Shown: positions 44,550 through 53,366, counted from the stretch's first letter. The stretch is DNA of 64,000 bases from Stenotrophomonas raiganjensis (SeqCode) (GCF_030658505.1 NZ_JAUTXR010000127.1:1-64000), one strand, 5' to 3'. Numbers and translations: made by a program. The notes: generated by a model not told the origin, from the sequence alone.

Positions 44550-45344
44550 TCAGCCCCCCTGCTCGGCCAGCGGCAGTTCCGCCGGCTTCAGCCCTGCCGC
44601 TTCCAGGATGCTGTCGGCCACCTGCGCCGGATGCGAAAGCAGCGACACATGGCTGCTGCCGATTGATTGCAGCTGTGCACCGATGCGACGTGCGGTCGCC
44701 GCCTGCAGCTGTGGCGACAGCATGCGGTCATCGCGGCTGAGCACGTACCAGCTCGGCTTGCTGCGCCACGCCGCAACATTCACCACCTCGCCCAGCGCGC
44801 TGGCCTTCAACGGGACCTGCGTGCTGTACAGCAGTGCGGCCGACTTTTTCATCACGTCCGGCGCGAAGTCCTGCGCGATGGCATCGGGTGGCAACATCAG
44901 GTAGCCATCCCTTTCCTGCAGTCTGGCCAGGCCCGGACCGACCGGGAAGCCTTCGCCCTGTTGCGCCGAAGACTGCCCTGCATCCGGCGCGAAGGCCGCC
45001 ACGTACACCAGCGCCTGCACCTTCGGGTCATTGCCCGCTTCGGTGATGACCGTGCCACCCCAGCTGTGGCCGACCAGCACCACCTTGCCGGGCGCGGCGG
45101 CAATCGCGCGACGGGTGGCGGCGACATCGTCGGCCAACGAGGTGAGCGGATTCTGTACGGCCACCGCCGGCAGCTTCCAGTCATGCAGGGTGCTGATGAC
45201 CTTGCTCCAGCTGGAGCCATCGGCGAAGGCGCCGTGCACCAGGATGACGGTGGGCGGTGCAGCGGTATCGGCCTGGGTGGCGAAGGCGGGGGCGGCGGAA
45301 CCGGCAAGAGCGAGAGCAGCGGCAAGCAACGAAGTACGGATCAT
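44550..45344 (-). CDS. exported alpha/beta hydrolase
   Basis: 264 residues. A signal peptide covers about 1-22 (MIRTSLLAAALALAGSAAPA). The hydrolase fold has VILVHGAFADGSSWSKVI (oxyanion HGxF/G), nucleophile S94 in LVGHSWGGTVI and a C-terminal GSSHVSLLSHP where the His of the triad should lie. This is the 'alpha/beta hydrolase with HGAFADGSSW' group often found beside redox enzymes. The substrate is unknown. The thioredoxin gene begins 3 bp after it. Divergent from the DoxX operon across 342 bp. Confidence 0.9.
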   Translation of the reverse strand: MIRTSLLAAALALAGSAAPAFATQADTAAPPTVILVHGAFADGSSWSKVISTLHDWKLPAVAVQNPLTSLADDVAATRRAIAAAPGKVVLVGHSWGGTVITEAGNDPKVQALVYVAAFAPDAGQSSAQQGEGFPVGPGLARLQERDGYLMLPPDAIAQDFAPDVMKKSAALLYSTQVPLKASALGEVVNVAAWRSKPSWYVLSRDDRMLSPQLQAATARRIGAQLQSIGSSHVSLLSHPAQVADSILEAAGLKPAELPLAEQGG

Positions 45345-45686
45345 GGGTGGCACTCCGGTGTTGGGAGTGGCCATTTCCGCCTGCCGGTGTATCGGTGCTG
45401 TTTCTCCGTCGCGCGGAGTTGTACCGGACTGTAGGGCGCAGGCGGGTTTCTACAGTGGGATACATTCGAGCGCCGGGCCCGGCCGGGCGCTACCGGGTGG
45501 ATATCGCTCCCCGCACGCGGGCGCGCAACGCCCCGATGTGCGTCAACGCATCGTCTTTGTATCCGACTGTACGAAACCCCGGCTGCGGCCACAGTCGCTG
45601 ACAAAACCCCGGGCAACAGCACACGTTGCCGATACCTGCGACGCCTGAAATGGCCTCCATCGACCACTGGCCCGCAGGACACCACC
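45345..45686. other. divergent intergenic region before the copper-peptide operon
   Basis: 342 bp with no gene. It holds a SMAG unit (45469-45493) and, nearer the DoxX start, AT-richer DNA with CTTTGTATCC (45555-45564) and two similar blocks, GAAACCCCGG (45579-45588) and CAAAACCCCGGG. The operon promoter must lie here. I cannot assign -10/-35 boxes with confidence. Confidence 0.5.
45469..45493. repeat. single SMAG repeat
   Basis: AGCGCCGGGCCCGGCCGGGC followed by GCTAC, in inverted GTAG orientation. Confidence 0.65.
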
Positions 45687-46331
45687 ATGATCAGTACCGC
45701 CGCTTCCGTGTATACCCCCCGCCTGGACGCCGTCGGCCGCTGGCTCTCGCCATTGGCGCTGCGCACCCTGCTGGCCTGGGAGTTCTTTGAATCCGGTCGC
45801 GAGAAGCTGGGCGGCCAGAACTGGTTCGCCGACCTGGAAGGCCGCTTCCCGTTCCCGTTCTCCACCCTGCCCGCGTCGCTGAACTGGCAGCTGGCCACCT
45901 GGCTGGAGCTGGTGGGTGCGGTGATGCTGCTGCTCGGCCTGGCCACGCGCTCGGTGGCCTACATCTTCTGGGTGCTGACCGTGGTCGCCATCGCCGCGGT
46001 GCACTGGCCGGACCAATGGAACGGCCTGCGCGAACTCTGGCAGGGCTATGCGATCACCGACCAGGGCTACGGCAACTTCAAGCTGCCGCTGCTGTTCCTG
46101 GCCATGCTGCTGCCATTGATCCTCAACGGCGGTGGCGCGCTCAGCGTGGACCGGCTGCTGGCTGGCTCGCAGCATGCCCCCGTCAGAAACGACGGCCTGG
46201 GCTGGGGCGTCAGCCTGATCGCCCTGCTGCTGCCGGTTGCCGCGCTGTTGCCCGGCATCGGCTTCGGTGGCGCCCTGCTCGGCGGCGTGCTGCTGCTGGG
46301 CTATCTGCTGCGTCGTCGCCGCGCCGCCTGA
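45687..46331 (+). CDS. DoxX-family membrane protein (BufD/HvfX-like)
   Basis: 214 residues, four or five membrane segments: about 22-38, 67-92 ([20 protein letters not shown]), 93-110, 128-145 and 175-205. The DoxX core is [19 protein letters not shown] near the N-terminus and [17 protein letters not shown]. DoxX proteins of this type accompany DUF692/DUF2063 modification systems (HvfX, BufD), where their job is unclear but may be redox supply at the membrane. It opens the operon. CAGGA precedes the ATG. Confidence 0.88.
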   Translation: MISTAASVYTPRLDAVGRWLSPLALRTLLAWEFFESGREKLGGQNWFADLEGRFPFPFSTLPASLNWQLATWLELVGAVMLLLGLATRSVAYIFWVLTVVAIAAVHWPDQWNGLRELWQGYAITDQGYGNFKLPLLFLAMLLPLILNGGGALSVDRLLAGSQHAPVRNDGLGWGVSLIALLLPVAALLPGIGFGGALLGGVLLLGYLLRRRRAA

Positions 46332-46426
46332 GCTGATTCACCAGTTCCCGAACGTTTCCGTTTCCGTCGCCTCTTCGGCGGCATCCATCCCGCACGCCCC
46401 GCGTGCTTTCCCAAGGAGTCACCACC

Positions 46427-46903
46427 ATGTCCGTCTCGACCAAGAACACCCCCTCCTCCCGCCTGCCGCGCATCGGTGCCATCGGCATCGCCCTGGCCGG
46501 TGGCCTGCTGCTGGCCGGCCAGGCCGCCGCGATCCAACCGCTGGCGATCAGCGCGGTGGCCATGAGCGCCGCCGCCGAAGGCAAGTGCGGTGAAGGCAAG
46601 TGCGGGGCCAACAAGGCCACCACCGGCAAGCCCGCCGGCAAGGCCAAGGTGGCCGAGGGCCAGTGTGGCGAAGGCAAGTGCGGCGACGCCTCGTTTGCCC
46701 GCACCGACCGTGACCACGACGGTAAGGTCTCGCGCGCCGAGTTCAACGCTGTTGCCGCCACGCGTGCCGCCGAGTTCGACCGCATCGACACCGACCACGA
46801 TGGCTACATCAGCGAGCAGGAAGCGCACGACTACCTGCGCAGCGTCTACACCGCCAACGGCAAGCCGATGCCGAAGGGTCTGTTCTCCCGCGTTGCCGAT
46901 TGA
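46427..46903 (+). CDS. bufferin/HvfA-like EGKCG-repeat precursor with two EF-hands
   Basis: 158 residues. An export signal covers about 1-35 (SSRLPRIGAIGIALAGGLLLAGQAAA). Four modification-type motifs follow in two pairs: EGKCG (51-55), EGKCG (56-60), EGQCG (77-81) and EGKCG (82-86). All four cysteines (54, 59, 80, 85) lie in them. The C-terminal half has two complete EF-hand loops at 94-105 (DRDHDGKVSRAE) and 121-132 (DTDHDGYISEQE). EGKCG cysteines in bufferins are converted to thiooxazoles by DUF692/DUF2063 enzymes and bind copper. Both enzymes are encoded next. AAGGAG precedes the ATG at 46427. The EF-hand fusion is the unusual part. Confidence 0.88.
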   Translation: MSVSTKNTPSSRLPRIGAIGIALAGGLLLAGQAAAIQPLAISAVAMSAAAEGKCGEGKCGANKATTGKPAGKAKVAEGQCGEGKCGDASFARTDRDHDGKVSRAEFNAVAATRAAEFDRIDTDHDGYISEQEAHDYLRSVYTANGKPMPKGLFSRVAD

Positions 46904-46916
46904 TCGACGTCCAACC

Positions 46917-46939
46917 GGCGCCGCCTTCAAGGCGGCGCC
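46917..46939 (+). other. intra-operon hairpin between precursor and MNIO genes
   Basis: GGCGCCGCC, TTCAA, GGCGGCGCC: a perfect 9-bp stem with no T run, in the 54-bp gap. It could attenuate read-through into the enzymes or stabilise the precursor mRNA. Confidence 0.6.
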
Positions 46940-46957
46940 CTCTCTGGAGCATCCGCC

Positions 46958-47803
46958 ATGTCCCTGCCCCTGCCCTCCAATGCCGCCGGTCTTGGCCTGC
47001 GCCGTGGCCTGATCGACGAACTGCTGGCAATGCCGGCCGGTGCCATCGACTTCCTCGAAGTCTCCCCTGACAACTGGATCGGCGTCGGCGGTGCACACGG
47101 CGCCGCGCTGCGCCAACTCAGCGAGCGCCACCCCCTGACCTGCCACGGTCTGTCGCTGTCGCTGGGAGGTCCTGATCCGCTGGACCGCACCCTGCTGGCA
47201 CAGACCCGTGCCTTCCTCGACCTGCACCAGGTGCAGCTGTACAGCGAACACCTGAGCTACTGCGCCGCCGGGGGCCATGTCTACGACCTGCTGCCGCTGC
47301 CGTTCACCGCCGAGGCCGTACACCATGTCGCCGGCCGCATCGCCCAGGTACAGGACATGCTGGGCCGACGCATCGCCGTGGAGAACATCTCCTACTACGC
47401 CGTTGCCGGCGCGGACATGAGCGAGATCGACTTCATCAACGCCGTGCTCGCCGAAGCCGACTGCGACCTGCTGCTGGACGTCAACAACGTCTTCGTCAAC
47501 GCCTGCAACAACGGTTACGACGCCTTCGAATTCCTGGCCCGGGTACCGTCCGACCGTGTCGCCTCGCTGCACGTAGCGGGCCACTTCGATGAAGATGACG
47601 GCTTCAAGATCGATACTCACGGTACGCCGGTGAAAGGCGTGGTCTGGGCGCTGTTGCGCGAGGCCTACGCACGGGTGGGCGTACGCCCCACGCTGCTCGA
47701 ACGCGACTTCAACTTCCCGCCGCTGGCCGAGTTGCTGGCCGAGGTTGCGCAGATCCGCCAAGCGCAGGTCGAGGCACGTTGCCCCGAGGTGGCCCATGGC
47801 TGA
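46958..47803 (+). CDS. DUF692 multinuclear non-heme iron oxygenase (BufB/HvfB-like)
   Basis: 281 residues, TIM-barrel. MNIO enzymes hold two or three iron ions and oxidise cysteine side chains of peptides. Probable metal ligands and conserved blocks are FLEVSPDNW (33-40), H63 in [11 protein letters not shown]98 in YSEHLSYC, E142 in VENISYY, D174 and N177 in [12 protein letters not shown]205 and H209 in LHVAGHF, H221 in IDTHGTPV and E248 in LLERDFN. It most likely modifies the EGKCG cysteines of the preceding gene product. CTGGAG precedes the start. DUF2063 overlaps its end by 8 bp. Confidence 0.93.
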   Translation: MSLPLPSNAAGLGLRRGLIDELLAMPAGAIDFLEVSPDNWIGVGGAHGAALRQLSERHPLTCHGLSLSLGGPDPLDRTLLAQTRAFLDLHQVQLYSEHLSYCAAGGHVYDLLPLPFTAEAVHHVAGRIAQVQDMLGRRIAVENISYYAVAGADMSEIDFINAVLAEADCDLLLDVNNVFVNACNNGYDAFEFLARVPSDRVASLHVAGHFDEDDGFKIDTHGTPVKGVVWALLREAYARVGVRPTLLERDFNFPPLAELLAEVAQIRQAQVEARCPEVAHG

Positions 47804-48530
47804 GTCGCTGGCGACCCTGCAACGGCGCTGGGCCGATCATGTGCGCGACCCAGCAATGGCCGCACCCGATGGCGTCGAGGCGCGCAGGCTGGCGGTATAC
47901 CGCCGCCTGTGCATCGACAGCCTGGACACCCTGCTGGCCGGCAGCCTGCCGCGACTGCAACACCAGTTGGGCACGCCGCGCTGGCGCGACACAGTGGAGC
48001 ACTACTACGCCCGCCACGCCTGCCAGACCCCGCTGTTCCCACGGATCGCAGGCGAGTTCGCGGCCTGGCTGGCAGTGCAGGACACGCTGGCACTGCCGGG
48101 CTGGGCGGCGGAACTGGCGCACTACGAGAGCACGCAGCAGTCGCTGCACATTGAAGCGCGTGGCGCTGGGCGCTTGCTGCAGCGCGTCCCGGTGGACAGT
48201 GATGTGCTGGCGGTTTCGCCGCTGGTGCGGGTGCTTGGCTACCAGTGGCCGGTGCATGGGGACGAGGGGCTGGAACCGGTGCCGAGTGCAGCTCCCACAC
48301 TGCTGATGGTCCAGCGCATTGCCGATTTCAGCCTGCAGGCCGAGGAACTCTCACCACTGGCCTACGCGCTGCTGTCGATCTTCGGTGAAGACGGCGCAGC
48401 CGTGGAAGCGGCACTGCGGGAGTTGTCCGAAACACATGGCGTGGCAACGGATACGTTGCGCGTGGCCTGCGCACCGGTTCTGAGCGAGCTGTGCGCGGCA
48501 GGCGTGCTGGTTGCATTGCCTGCTTTCTGA
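47796..48530 (+). CDS. DUF2063 partner protein (BufC/HvfC-like)
   Basis: 244 residues. The N-terminal half (about 1-100, with [47 protein letters not shown]) is the DUF2063 domain, which in characterised MNIO systems binds the precursor and brings it to the DUF692 enzyme. The C-terminal half is less conserved. It starts 8 bp inside the end of the DUF692 gene, so stoichiometric production is expected. A SMAG palindrome lies after the stop. Confidence 0.9.
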   Translation: MAESLATLQRRWADHVRDPAMAAPDGVEARRLAVYRRLCIDSLDTLLAGSLPRLQHQLGTPRWRDTVEHYYARHACQTPLFPRIAGEFAAWLAVQDTLALPGWAAELAHYESTQQSLHIEARGAGRLLQRVPVDSDVLAVSPLVRVLGYQWPVHGDEGLEPVPSAAPTLLMVQRIADFSLQAEELSPLAYALLSIFGEDGAAVEAALRELSETHGVATDTLRVACAPVLSELCAAGVLVALPAF

Positions 48531-48556
48531 GGTTGCCGGCCCGCTGCCGGCACTAA
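48531..48556. repeat. single SMAG-like repeat
   Basis: GAGGTTGCCGGCCCGCTGCC then GGCACT: a short palindrome after the DUF2063 gene. Confidence 0.5.
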
Positions 48557-48580
48557 CGTCCCCTACTTCGAGGTCTCACC

Positions 48581-49219
48581 ATGGCTGCTTCCAACACTTC
48601 CTTCCTGCACGGCTGGCGCCTGTTCGTGGCCATCGCCGTGGTTCTGATCGCATTCGCGCTTGCGGCCTTCGCCCTGTATCCCGATGCAGCCGAGGGCAGC
48701 CGAGCAGCGATACGGGTCACTGCACGCACATCGTTCCTGCTGTTCCTGGGGGCGTTCACCGCATCGTCGTTCGCCAGCCTTCTGCCCGGCGCGTTCACCC
48801 GGTTCCTGCTGCGCGAGCGGCGTATCATCGGCCTGTCCTTCGCGTTCTCGCACCTGCTGCATGCAATCGCCATCACCAGCTTCGGGATCCTCAACCCGGC
48901 TTTCTGGCCAGCACGATCTGCGCTGGCCAACCTGCCGGGCACGGCGGGCTACATCGCCATCCTGGCGCTGGCCATCACCTCGCATCGGGGGATCGCCCGC
49001 CGCATGGGCCCCACTGCCTGGCGTCGCCTGCACCTGACCGGCATGTGGATCATCGCGGCGGTGTTCACCTACTCGTACTTCAAGCGCGTGCCAGGCAACT
49101 TCTGGTATGCGGTGCCGTCGGCACTGCTGTTCACCGCCTTCGTGGTGCGCTGGATCGCCAAGCGGGCGCAGGCACTGCGCCGAAGCGCGCATGCGCGGCC
49201 ACCGCTACCGGCGGCCTGA
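48581..49219 (+). CDS. ferric-reductase-like transmembrane protein
   Basis: 212 residues with six membrane segments (about 14-34, 45-66, 80-98, 120-137, 150-165, 172-190). It resembles the heme-binding core of ferric reductases and YedZ/MsrQ: HLLHAIAITSFG (about 88-99), ITSHRGIARRMGPTAWRRLHLTGMW (about 129-153), with paired histidines suited to bis-His heme b. No FAD/NAD domain is attached. It follows the DUF2063 gene by 50 bp and may belong to the same transcript, where it could move electrons for metal reduction or enzyme activation. Confidence 0.85.
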   Translation: MAASNTSFLHGWRLFVAIAVVLIAFALAAFALYPDAAEGSRAAIRVTARTSFLLFLGAFTASSFASLLPGAFTRFLLRERRIIGLSFAFSHLLHAIAITSFGILNPAFWPARSALANLPGTAGYIAILALAITSHRGIARRMGPTAWRRLHLTGMWIIAAVFTYSYFKRVPGNFWYAVPSALLFTAFVVRWIAKRAQALRRSAHARPPLPAA

Positions 49220-49238
49220 CCCCATCATCCCGTCTCCA

Positions 49239-49655
49239 TCAGCCGTCACGGGTAGCGCGATAGGCCGCGTAGGCATCGAGGATCTTCTGCAGCCGCGCGC
49301 GCTGCTTCGTCCCCATGGGTACCCGTTGCACGCGCTTCAGCAACGTCTTCCACATGTATCCGGACCGGAAGAAATACGGCCGCACTTCAAGGAAGGTCAG
49401 CGCGACATCCAGCGTATCGGGATCGTGTTCGGCAAGTTGCTTCAGCGCATTGGCGTAGCCACCCGGAAACGCGAGCCGCTCGTAGTGCTGGTGGAACGCC
49501 GCGCAGGCCTGGGCGTGCAGCAGCTTCTGTTCCGGGTCACGCCAGCGCAACGCAGCACTCTCGCGGATGACCCGCTGCAGCCGATTGATCTCATCCGCAT
49601 TGGCTCGGATCAGGCGTTCCATCGGGGCACTGGGATGGGCCATCATTCCTTCCAT
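49239..49655 (-). CDS. hypothetical protein, 138 aa
   Basis: Mostly helical and basic: LIRANADEINRLQRVIRESA, QKLLHAQACAAFHQHYERLAF and then TLDVALTFLEVRPYFFRSGY. No signal or membrane segment. I recognise the pattern as one common in Xanthomonadaceae but with no assigned function. Convergent with the ferric-reductase-like gene (19-bp gap) and preceded by a GGGGTCAGA hairpin repeat. Confidence 0.75.
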   Translation of the reverse strand: MEGMMAHPSAPMERLIRANADEINRLQRVIRESAALRWRDPEQKLLHAQACAAFHQHYERLAFPGGYANALKQLAEHDPDTLDVALTFLEVRPYFFRSGYMWKTLLKRVQRVPMGTKQRARLQKILDAYAAYRATRDG

Positions 49656-49666
49656 GTGGTTTGTCA

Positions 49667-49707
49667 GGGGTCAGATCCCTTCCCCGCAGGGAAAGGGATC
49701 TGACCCC
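49667..49707. repeat. GGGGTCAGATCCC hairpin repeat
   Basis: GGGGTCAGATCCCTT and its exact inverse AAGGGATCTGACCCC, 15-bp arms, with a smaller inverted repeat inside (TTCCCC and GGGAA). Degenerate relatives lie at 35597-35637 and 41846-41891. A second intergenic repeat family besides SMAG. Confidence 0.85.
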
Positions 49708-49715
49708 ACTTCATG

Positions 49716-50852
49716 TCACGGCGCGCGGCGCAATGTCACCAGGGTGATCTCCGACGGCACGCCGATGCGTGCCGGGAAGCCGGCCCAGAGGCCCGCACCA
49801 TTGCTCACGTACAGCGTCATCCCCTCCACGTCGTAGCGGCCGGAGACAAAGCCACCATTGGCCCGCTTCACCAGCTGGTCCATGCCGATGATCTGCCCGC
49901 CGTGGGTATGCCCGGACAACTGCAGCTTCACACCACGCACGGCGGCCTCGCGCGCATTGCGTGGGCGATGGTCGAGCAGGATCACCGGTGCGGACGGATC
50001 GGCACCGGCCAGCGCGGCATCCAGATCCGGCAACGGCAGGCCATAGCGCGCCGCCACCGGATCGGTGACACCGGCGATGGTCAGCGCCGCGTCGCCGCGC
50101 CGCACCTGCATGTGGCTGTTCTCCAGCACCTGCATGTGCAGCGCGCGGAACGCCTGCATCCAGTCCTGGTACTGCGCGTAGTACTCGTGGTTGCCGGTGA
50201 TGGCGACGACGCCGTCCGGCGCCCGCAGGTCCGCGAGTGGACGCGCGTCGTCACGGCGCGCCTCGACACTGCCGTCGATCAGGTCGCCGGTGATCACGAT
50301 CAGGTCCGGCGTCAGTGCGTTGCTCTCATCCACCACCTTGCGCACCCAGTCGCCGGTCAGCAGGCGACTGGCATGGATGTCGGTCAGCTGCAGCACGCGA
50401 TAGCCGTCGAACGCCGCTGGCAGCCCGGCAATGCTCACCTCGATCTGCCGGGGCTTGGGCACCGCCATGCCCTGGCTGATGCCATAGCCACTCACAAGCA
50501 GGGCCAGCAGGCCGGCCAGTGGTCGCAGCTTCGGTGCGCGCAGGGCCGATACCGTGCGCGGCCAACGCAGCAGGCGCGAAAGCAGCAGGCCGGCATCCAG
50601 CACCAGCATCACCAACGCCAGCAGCAGCACTGCAGTGGAACCAGTGGCCAGCATGGCGATGGCCATCTTCGGGATTTCCGGCGACGCCATCGTGCCCCAG
50701 AAGGTAGCCACGATGCGCAGTTGCACGGCCACGGCCACCAGCAACAACGACAGCACGACCTTCAACGCGGTGGGCATGCGCAGTGGCCAGAACAGGCGCC
50801 AGGCCACGTACAGGCCCATCAACAATCCGATCGTACTCAGCACTGCAACCAT
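49716..50852 (-). CDS. membrane-anchored metallophosphoesterase (YkuE/YaeI-like)
   Basis: 378 residues. Four hydrophobic segments in the first 125 residues are followed by a calcineurin-like domain. Metal sites: LQLTDIHASR (D-x-H), VITGDLIDG (GD), ITGNHEYYAQ (GNHE), LLDHRPRNA and LSGHTHGGQI (GHxH). The related E. coli YaeI and B. subtilis YkuE act on lipid-linked or other phosphodiesters. Substrate open. A 15-bp-arm repeat lies just after the stop. The gene stands alone, 103 bp from the TerC gene end. Confidence 0.92.
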   Translation of the reverse strand: MVAVLSTIGLLMGLYVAWRLFWPLRMPTALKVVLSLLLVAVAVQLRIVATFWGTMASPEIPKMAIAMLATGSTAVLLLALVMLVLDAGLLLSRLLRWPRTVSALRAPKLRPLAGLLALLVSGYGISQGMAVPKPRQIEVSIAGLPAAFDGYRVLQLTDIHASRLLTGDWVRKVVDESNALTPDLIVITGDLIDGSVEARRDDARPLADLRAPDGVVAITGNHEYYAQYQDWMQAFRALHMQVLENSHMQVRRGDAALTIAGVTDPVAARYGLPLPDLDAALAGADPSAPVILLDHRPRNAREAAVRGVKLQLSGHTHGGQIIGMDQLVKRANGGFVSGRYDVEGMTLYVSNGAGLWAGFPARIGVPSEITLVTLRRAP

Positions 50853-50898
50853 CCATGACAGAAAGCGGGCCCGCCATGGTGACGGTTGCGGGCAATGT

Positions 50899-50930
50899 TG
50901 TGTAGGGCCGGGCCCCTGCCCGGTTGCTCA
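50899..50930. repeat. single SMAG-like repeat
   Basis: TGTAGGGCCGGGCCCCTGCC then CGGTTGC, between the phosphoesterase and TerC genes. Confidence 0.5.
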
Positions 50931-50955
50931 GCAAGCCGTCGAGCAGGGCTTGATG

Positions 50956-52494
50956 CTAAGGATGGCCCAGGCGCTCCACCCGCAGGCGGGCGATACGGCG
51001 CTTCTCCATCGCCAGCACGGTGATGCGCACATCGGAAACTTCCACCGCATCGCCGATGTCCGGCAGCCGGCCCAGCTGCTCCAGCACCAGCCCGGAGATG
51101 GTCATGTAGTCGGCACTGCGTGGCAGCGATACACCGGTCAGCCGCTGCAGGTCGTCCAGAGTCAGTGCACCGTCGGCCTCCCACTGCTCCTCGCCCTGCG
51201 CGACCACGCCATAGCGTTCGTCCTGGGTATCGACCAGGTCGCCGGCAATCGCCGCCAGCAGATCGTTCGCGGTCACCAGGCCTTCCACGCTGCCGTACTC
51301 GTCCACGGCCACCGCCAGCGGCACCGGATGCTGGCGGATCAGTTCCAGCGCCTGCAGCGCACTGGCACTGGACAGTACGTACTGCGGCTCACGCAGGTTG
51401 CCTTCCAGCTGCAGCGGCCTGCCCTGCAGCAGGTCGGCCAGCAGGTCGCGGCTCTGCACCACGCCACGCAGACTGTCCAGGTCACCGTCACCGACCAGCA
51501 GGCGGGTGTGCGGCGACGCCACCAGGCGGGCCACCACATCCTCCTGGCCACGCGCCAGGTCGATCCACTGCACGTCAGCGCGCACAGTCATCACGCTCGA
51601 TACCGGCCGATCGGCCAGGCCCAGTACACTGCGGATCATCTCGTGCTCGGCCGGCTGCAAACGCTCTTCGGCGTCCACCGGCTCGTCCACGCCGTCGTCG
51701 GCGTGGCCATTGGACGGGCGCGCACCCAGCATGCGCAGCACTGCATCGGCCGTACGCTGGCGGAACGGCTGGCGGCGCTCGTTGCGCTCACGATTGAAGC
51801 GCACCCACTGATTGAATGCCTCGACCAGGATCGAGAAGGCGATCGCCGCGTACAGGTAGCCCTTCGGGATCTTGTAGCCCAGGCCTTCGGCCACCAGGCT
51901 GAAACCGATCATCAACAGGAAGCCCAGGCACAGCACCACCACCGTGGGGTGCTTGTTGACGAAGCGGGTCAGCGGCTTGCTGGCCACCAGCATCAGCGCC
52001 ATCGCGATGGTCACGGCGGCATACATCACGCCCAGGTTGTCGACCATGCCGACCGCGGTGATCACCGAGTCGAGCGAGAACACCGCGTCCAGCACCACGA
52101 TCTGCGCCACCACCATCGCGAAGCTGGCATAGACCTTCTTGCCATCCTCGTGGTGCTCGCGGCCTTCCAGCCGTTCGTGCAGCTCCATGGTGCCCTTGAA
52201 CAGCAGGAACAGGCCGCCGCCCAGCAGGATCAGGTCACGCCCGGAGAAGCTGTGGTCGAACAGCGTGAGCAGTGGCTCGGTCAGTTTCATGATCCAGGCC
52301 AGCGCGGCCAGCAGCACCAGCCGCATCAGCAGCGCCAGCGCCAGGCCGATCACACGCGCGCGGTCGCGCTGGTGCGGCGGTAGCTTGTCGGCAAGGATCG
52401 CGATGAACACCAGGTTGTCGATGCCGAGCACGATCTCCAGCACGACCAGGGTTGCAAGGCCCATCCATATCGAGGGGTCAGCCAACCATTCCAT
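50956..52494 (-). CDS. TerC-family membrane protein fused to CBS pair and CorC/HlyC domain
   Basis: 512 residues. Residues 1-235 are the TerC membrane part with seven segments and the two acidic motifs [12 protein letters not shown] and [14 protein letters not shown], which coordinate metal. A CBS pair follows (about 280-410), then a CorC_HlyC domain (about 420-510). The layout matches E. coli YoaE/YegH, a group linked to export or handling of manganese and other divalent metals. No riboswitch-like leader is seen in the 43-bp gap upstream. Same strand as the HTH/DUF2975 pair. Confidence 0.93.
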   Translation of the reverse strand: MEWLADPSIWMGLATLVVLEIVLGIDNLVFIAILADKLPPHQRDRARVIGLALALLMRLVLLAALAWIMKLTEPLLTLFDHSFSGRDLILLGGGLFLLFKGTMELHERLEGREHHEDGKKVYASFAMVVAQIVVLDAVFSLDSVITAVGMVDNLGVMYAAVTIAMALMLVASKPLTRFVNKHPTVVVLCLGFLLMIGFSLVAEGLGYKIPKGYLYAAIAFSILVEAFNQWVRFNRERNERRQPFRQRTADAVLRMLGARPSNGHADDGVDEPVDAEERLQPAEHEMIRSVLGLADRPVSSVMTVRADVQWIDLARGQEDVVARLVASPHTRLLVGDGDLDSLRGVVQSRDLLADLLQGRPLQLEGNLREPQYVLSSASALQALELIRQHPVPLAVAVDEYGSVEGLVTANDLLAAIAGDLVDTQDERYGVVAQGEEQWEADGALTLDDLQRLTGVSLPRSADYMTISGLVLEQLGRLPDIGDAVEVSDVRITVLAMEKRRIARLRVERLGHP

Positions 52495-52537
52495 TTCAGG
52501 TCCGTTTCGTCAGTAGGTAAGGGAGAAGGGAAATCAC

Positions 52538-52762
52538 TCAGTCGGCGTCCTGCGCCTGCGCCGGGTCATGCCCGAGCAGGTCGCCAGGCGTGCACTGCAA
52601 CTCGCGGCAGATCGCATCCAGCGTGGAAAAGCGGATGGCGCGCGCCTTGCCGGTCTTCAGGATCGACAGGTTCGCCAGGGTGATGTCGATGCGCCCGGCC
52701 AGCTCGGACAGGGTCATGCCCCGTTCCTGCAGCATGCGGTCCAGGGTGATGACGATGGCCAT
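52538..52762 (-). CDS. XRE/Cro-CI-type HTH regulator, 74 aa
   Basis: The whole protein is one helix-turn-helix (about 3-66): LDRMLQERGMTLSELAGRID, LANLSILKTGKARAIRFSTL and DAICRELQCTPGDLL. This is the YozG-like small repressor type that pairs with DUF2975 membrane proteins. It starts 13 bp after the DUF2975 stop. The likely target is the palindrome ahead of the pair. Confidence 0.93.
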   Translation of the reverse strand: MAIVITLDRMLQERGMTLSELAGRIDITLANLSILKTGKARAIRFSTLDAICRELQCTPGDLLGHDPAQAQDAD

Positions 52763-52775
52763 CAGTGCGTGCCCA

Positions 52776-53324
52776 TCAGATCAGACCGTCCAGGTCATCG
52801 CGCATCGCTGCGCCCACGGCGAAGACGCGCGCCAGCACGAACAGCATCAGCACCGCGATCAGGCCGGTGATCGACATGCCACCGCCAACCTCCATCCAGG
52901 TGAAATCCGGGCCCATCCAGGCCGCATAGGCACCAATCAGGATCGACAGCAGTTCCATCGCCAGCATCAGCCATGCCATGCGCTGCAGGCGCCGTGCGTT
53001 GGCATGGGTGAACGGCCGTTCGCGCGCCGCCGACTTCAGCAGCCGCAGCAGATGGCGGAGGAACAGCAGGCACAGCACCAGCAGCGCGACAATCGCGCCC
53101 AGCCCCAGGCAGAAGTGCAGGAACAGATCGTTGCCGTGCGCAGCAGCGGCAGCGGCATCGTGGACGCTGTCGAGCAGCCAGCGACGGTCGTGGGCGACCA
53201 GCGGCACCGCCAGCAGTGCGGCCAGGATGCCCAGCCAGCACATCGCCCGGACGGCCTGCACGGCGGCCTGGGCCAGGGTGAACAAGCCTCGCGCGGGTCT
53301 GGCGCGGGCGGGACGAGCGGTCAA
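52776..53324 (-). CDS. DUF2975-family membrane protein, 182 aa
   Basis: Four membrane segments (about 26-44, 68-90, 112-132, 143-165) with FTHANARRLQRMAWLMLAMEL after the second, the family's conserved F-x-x-x-N-x-x-R-x-x-x-I/M region. The first codon is TTG. An internal ATG 27 codons later would lose only the basic, Ala/Arg-rich front. The family occurs next to YozG-type HTH proteins, as here, and probably senses a membrane state. Function unproven. Confidence 0.85.
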   Translation of the reverse strand: MTARPARARPARGLFTLAQAAVQAVRAMCWLGILAALLAVPLVAHDRRWLLDSVHDAAAAAAHGNDLFLHFCLGLGAIVALLVLCLLFLRHLLRLLKSAARERPFTHANARRLQRMAWLMLAMELLSILIGAYAAWMGPDFTWMEVGGGMSITGLIAVLMLFVLARVFAVGAAMRDDLDGLI

Positions 53325-53366
53325 GCGGCCTCCGGTGTTGGGGTGGCCTCGCCGCCCCGGGGTGGA

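Noticed and set aside
52495..52537. Manganese riboswitch (yybP-ykoY) in front of the TerC gene
   Set aside because: The gap is only 43 bp and has no matching structure.
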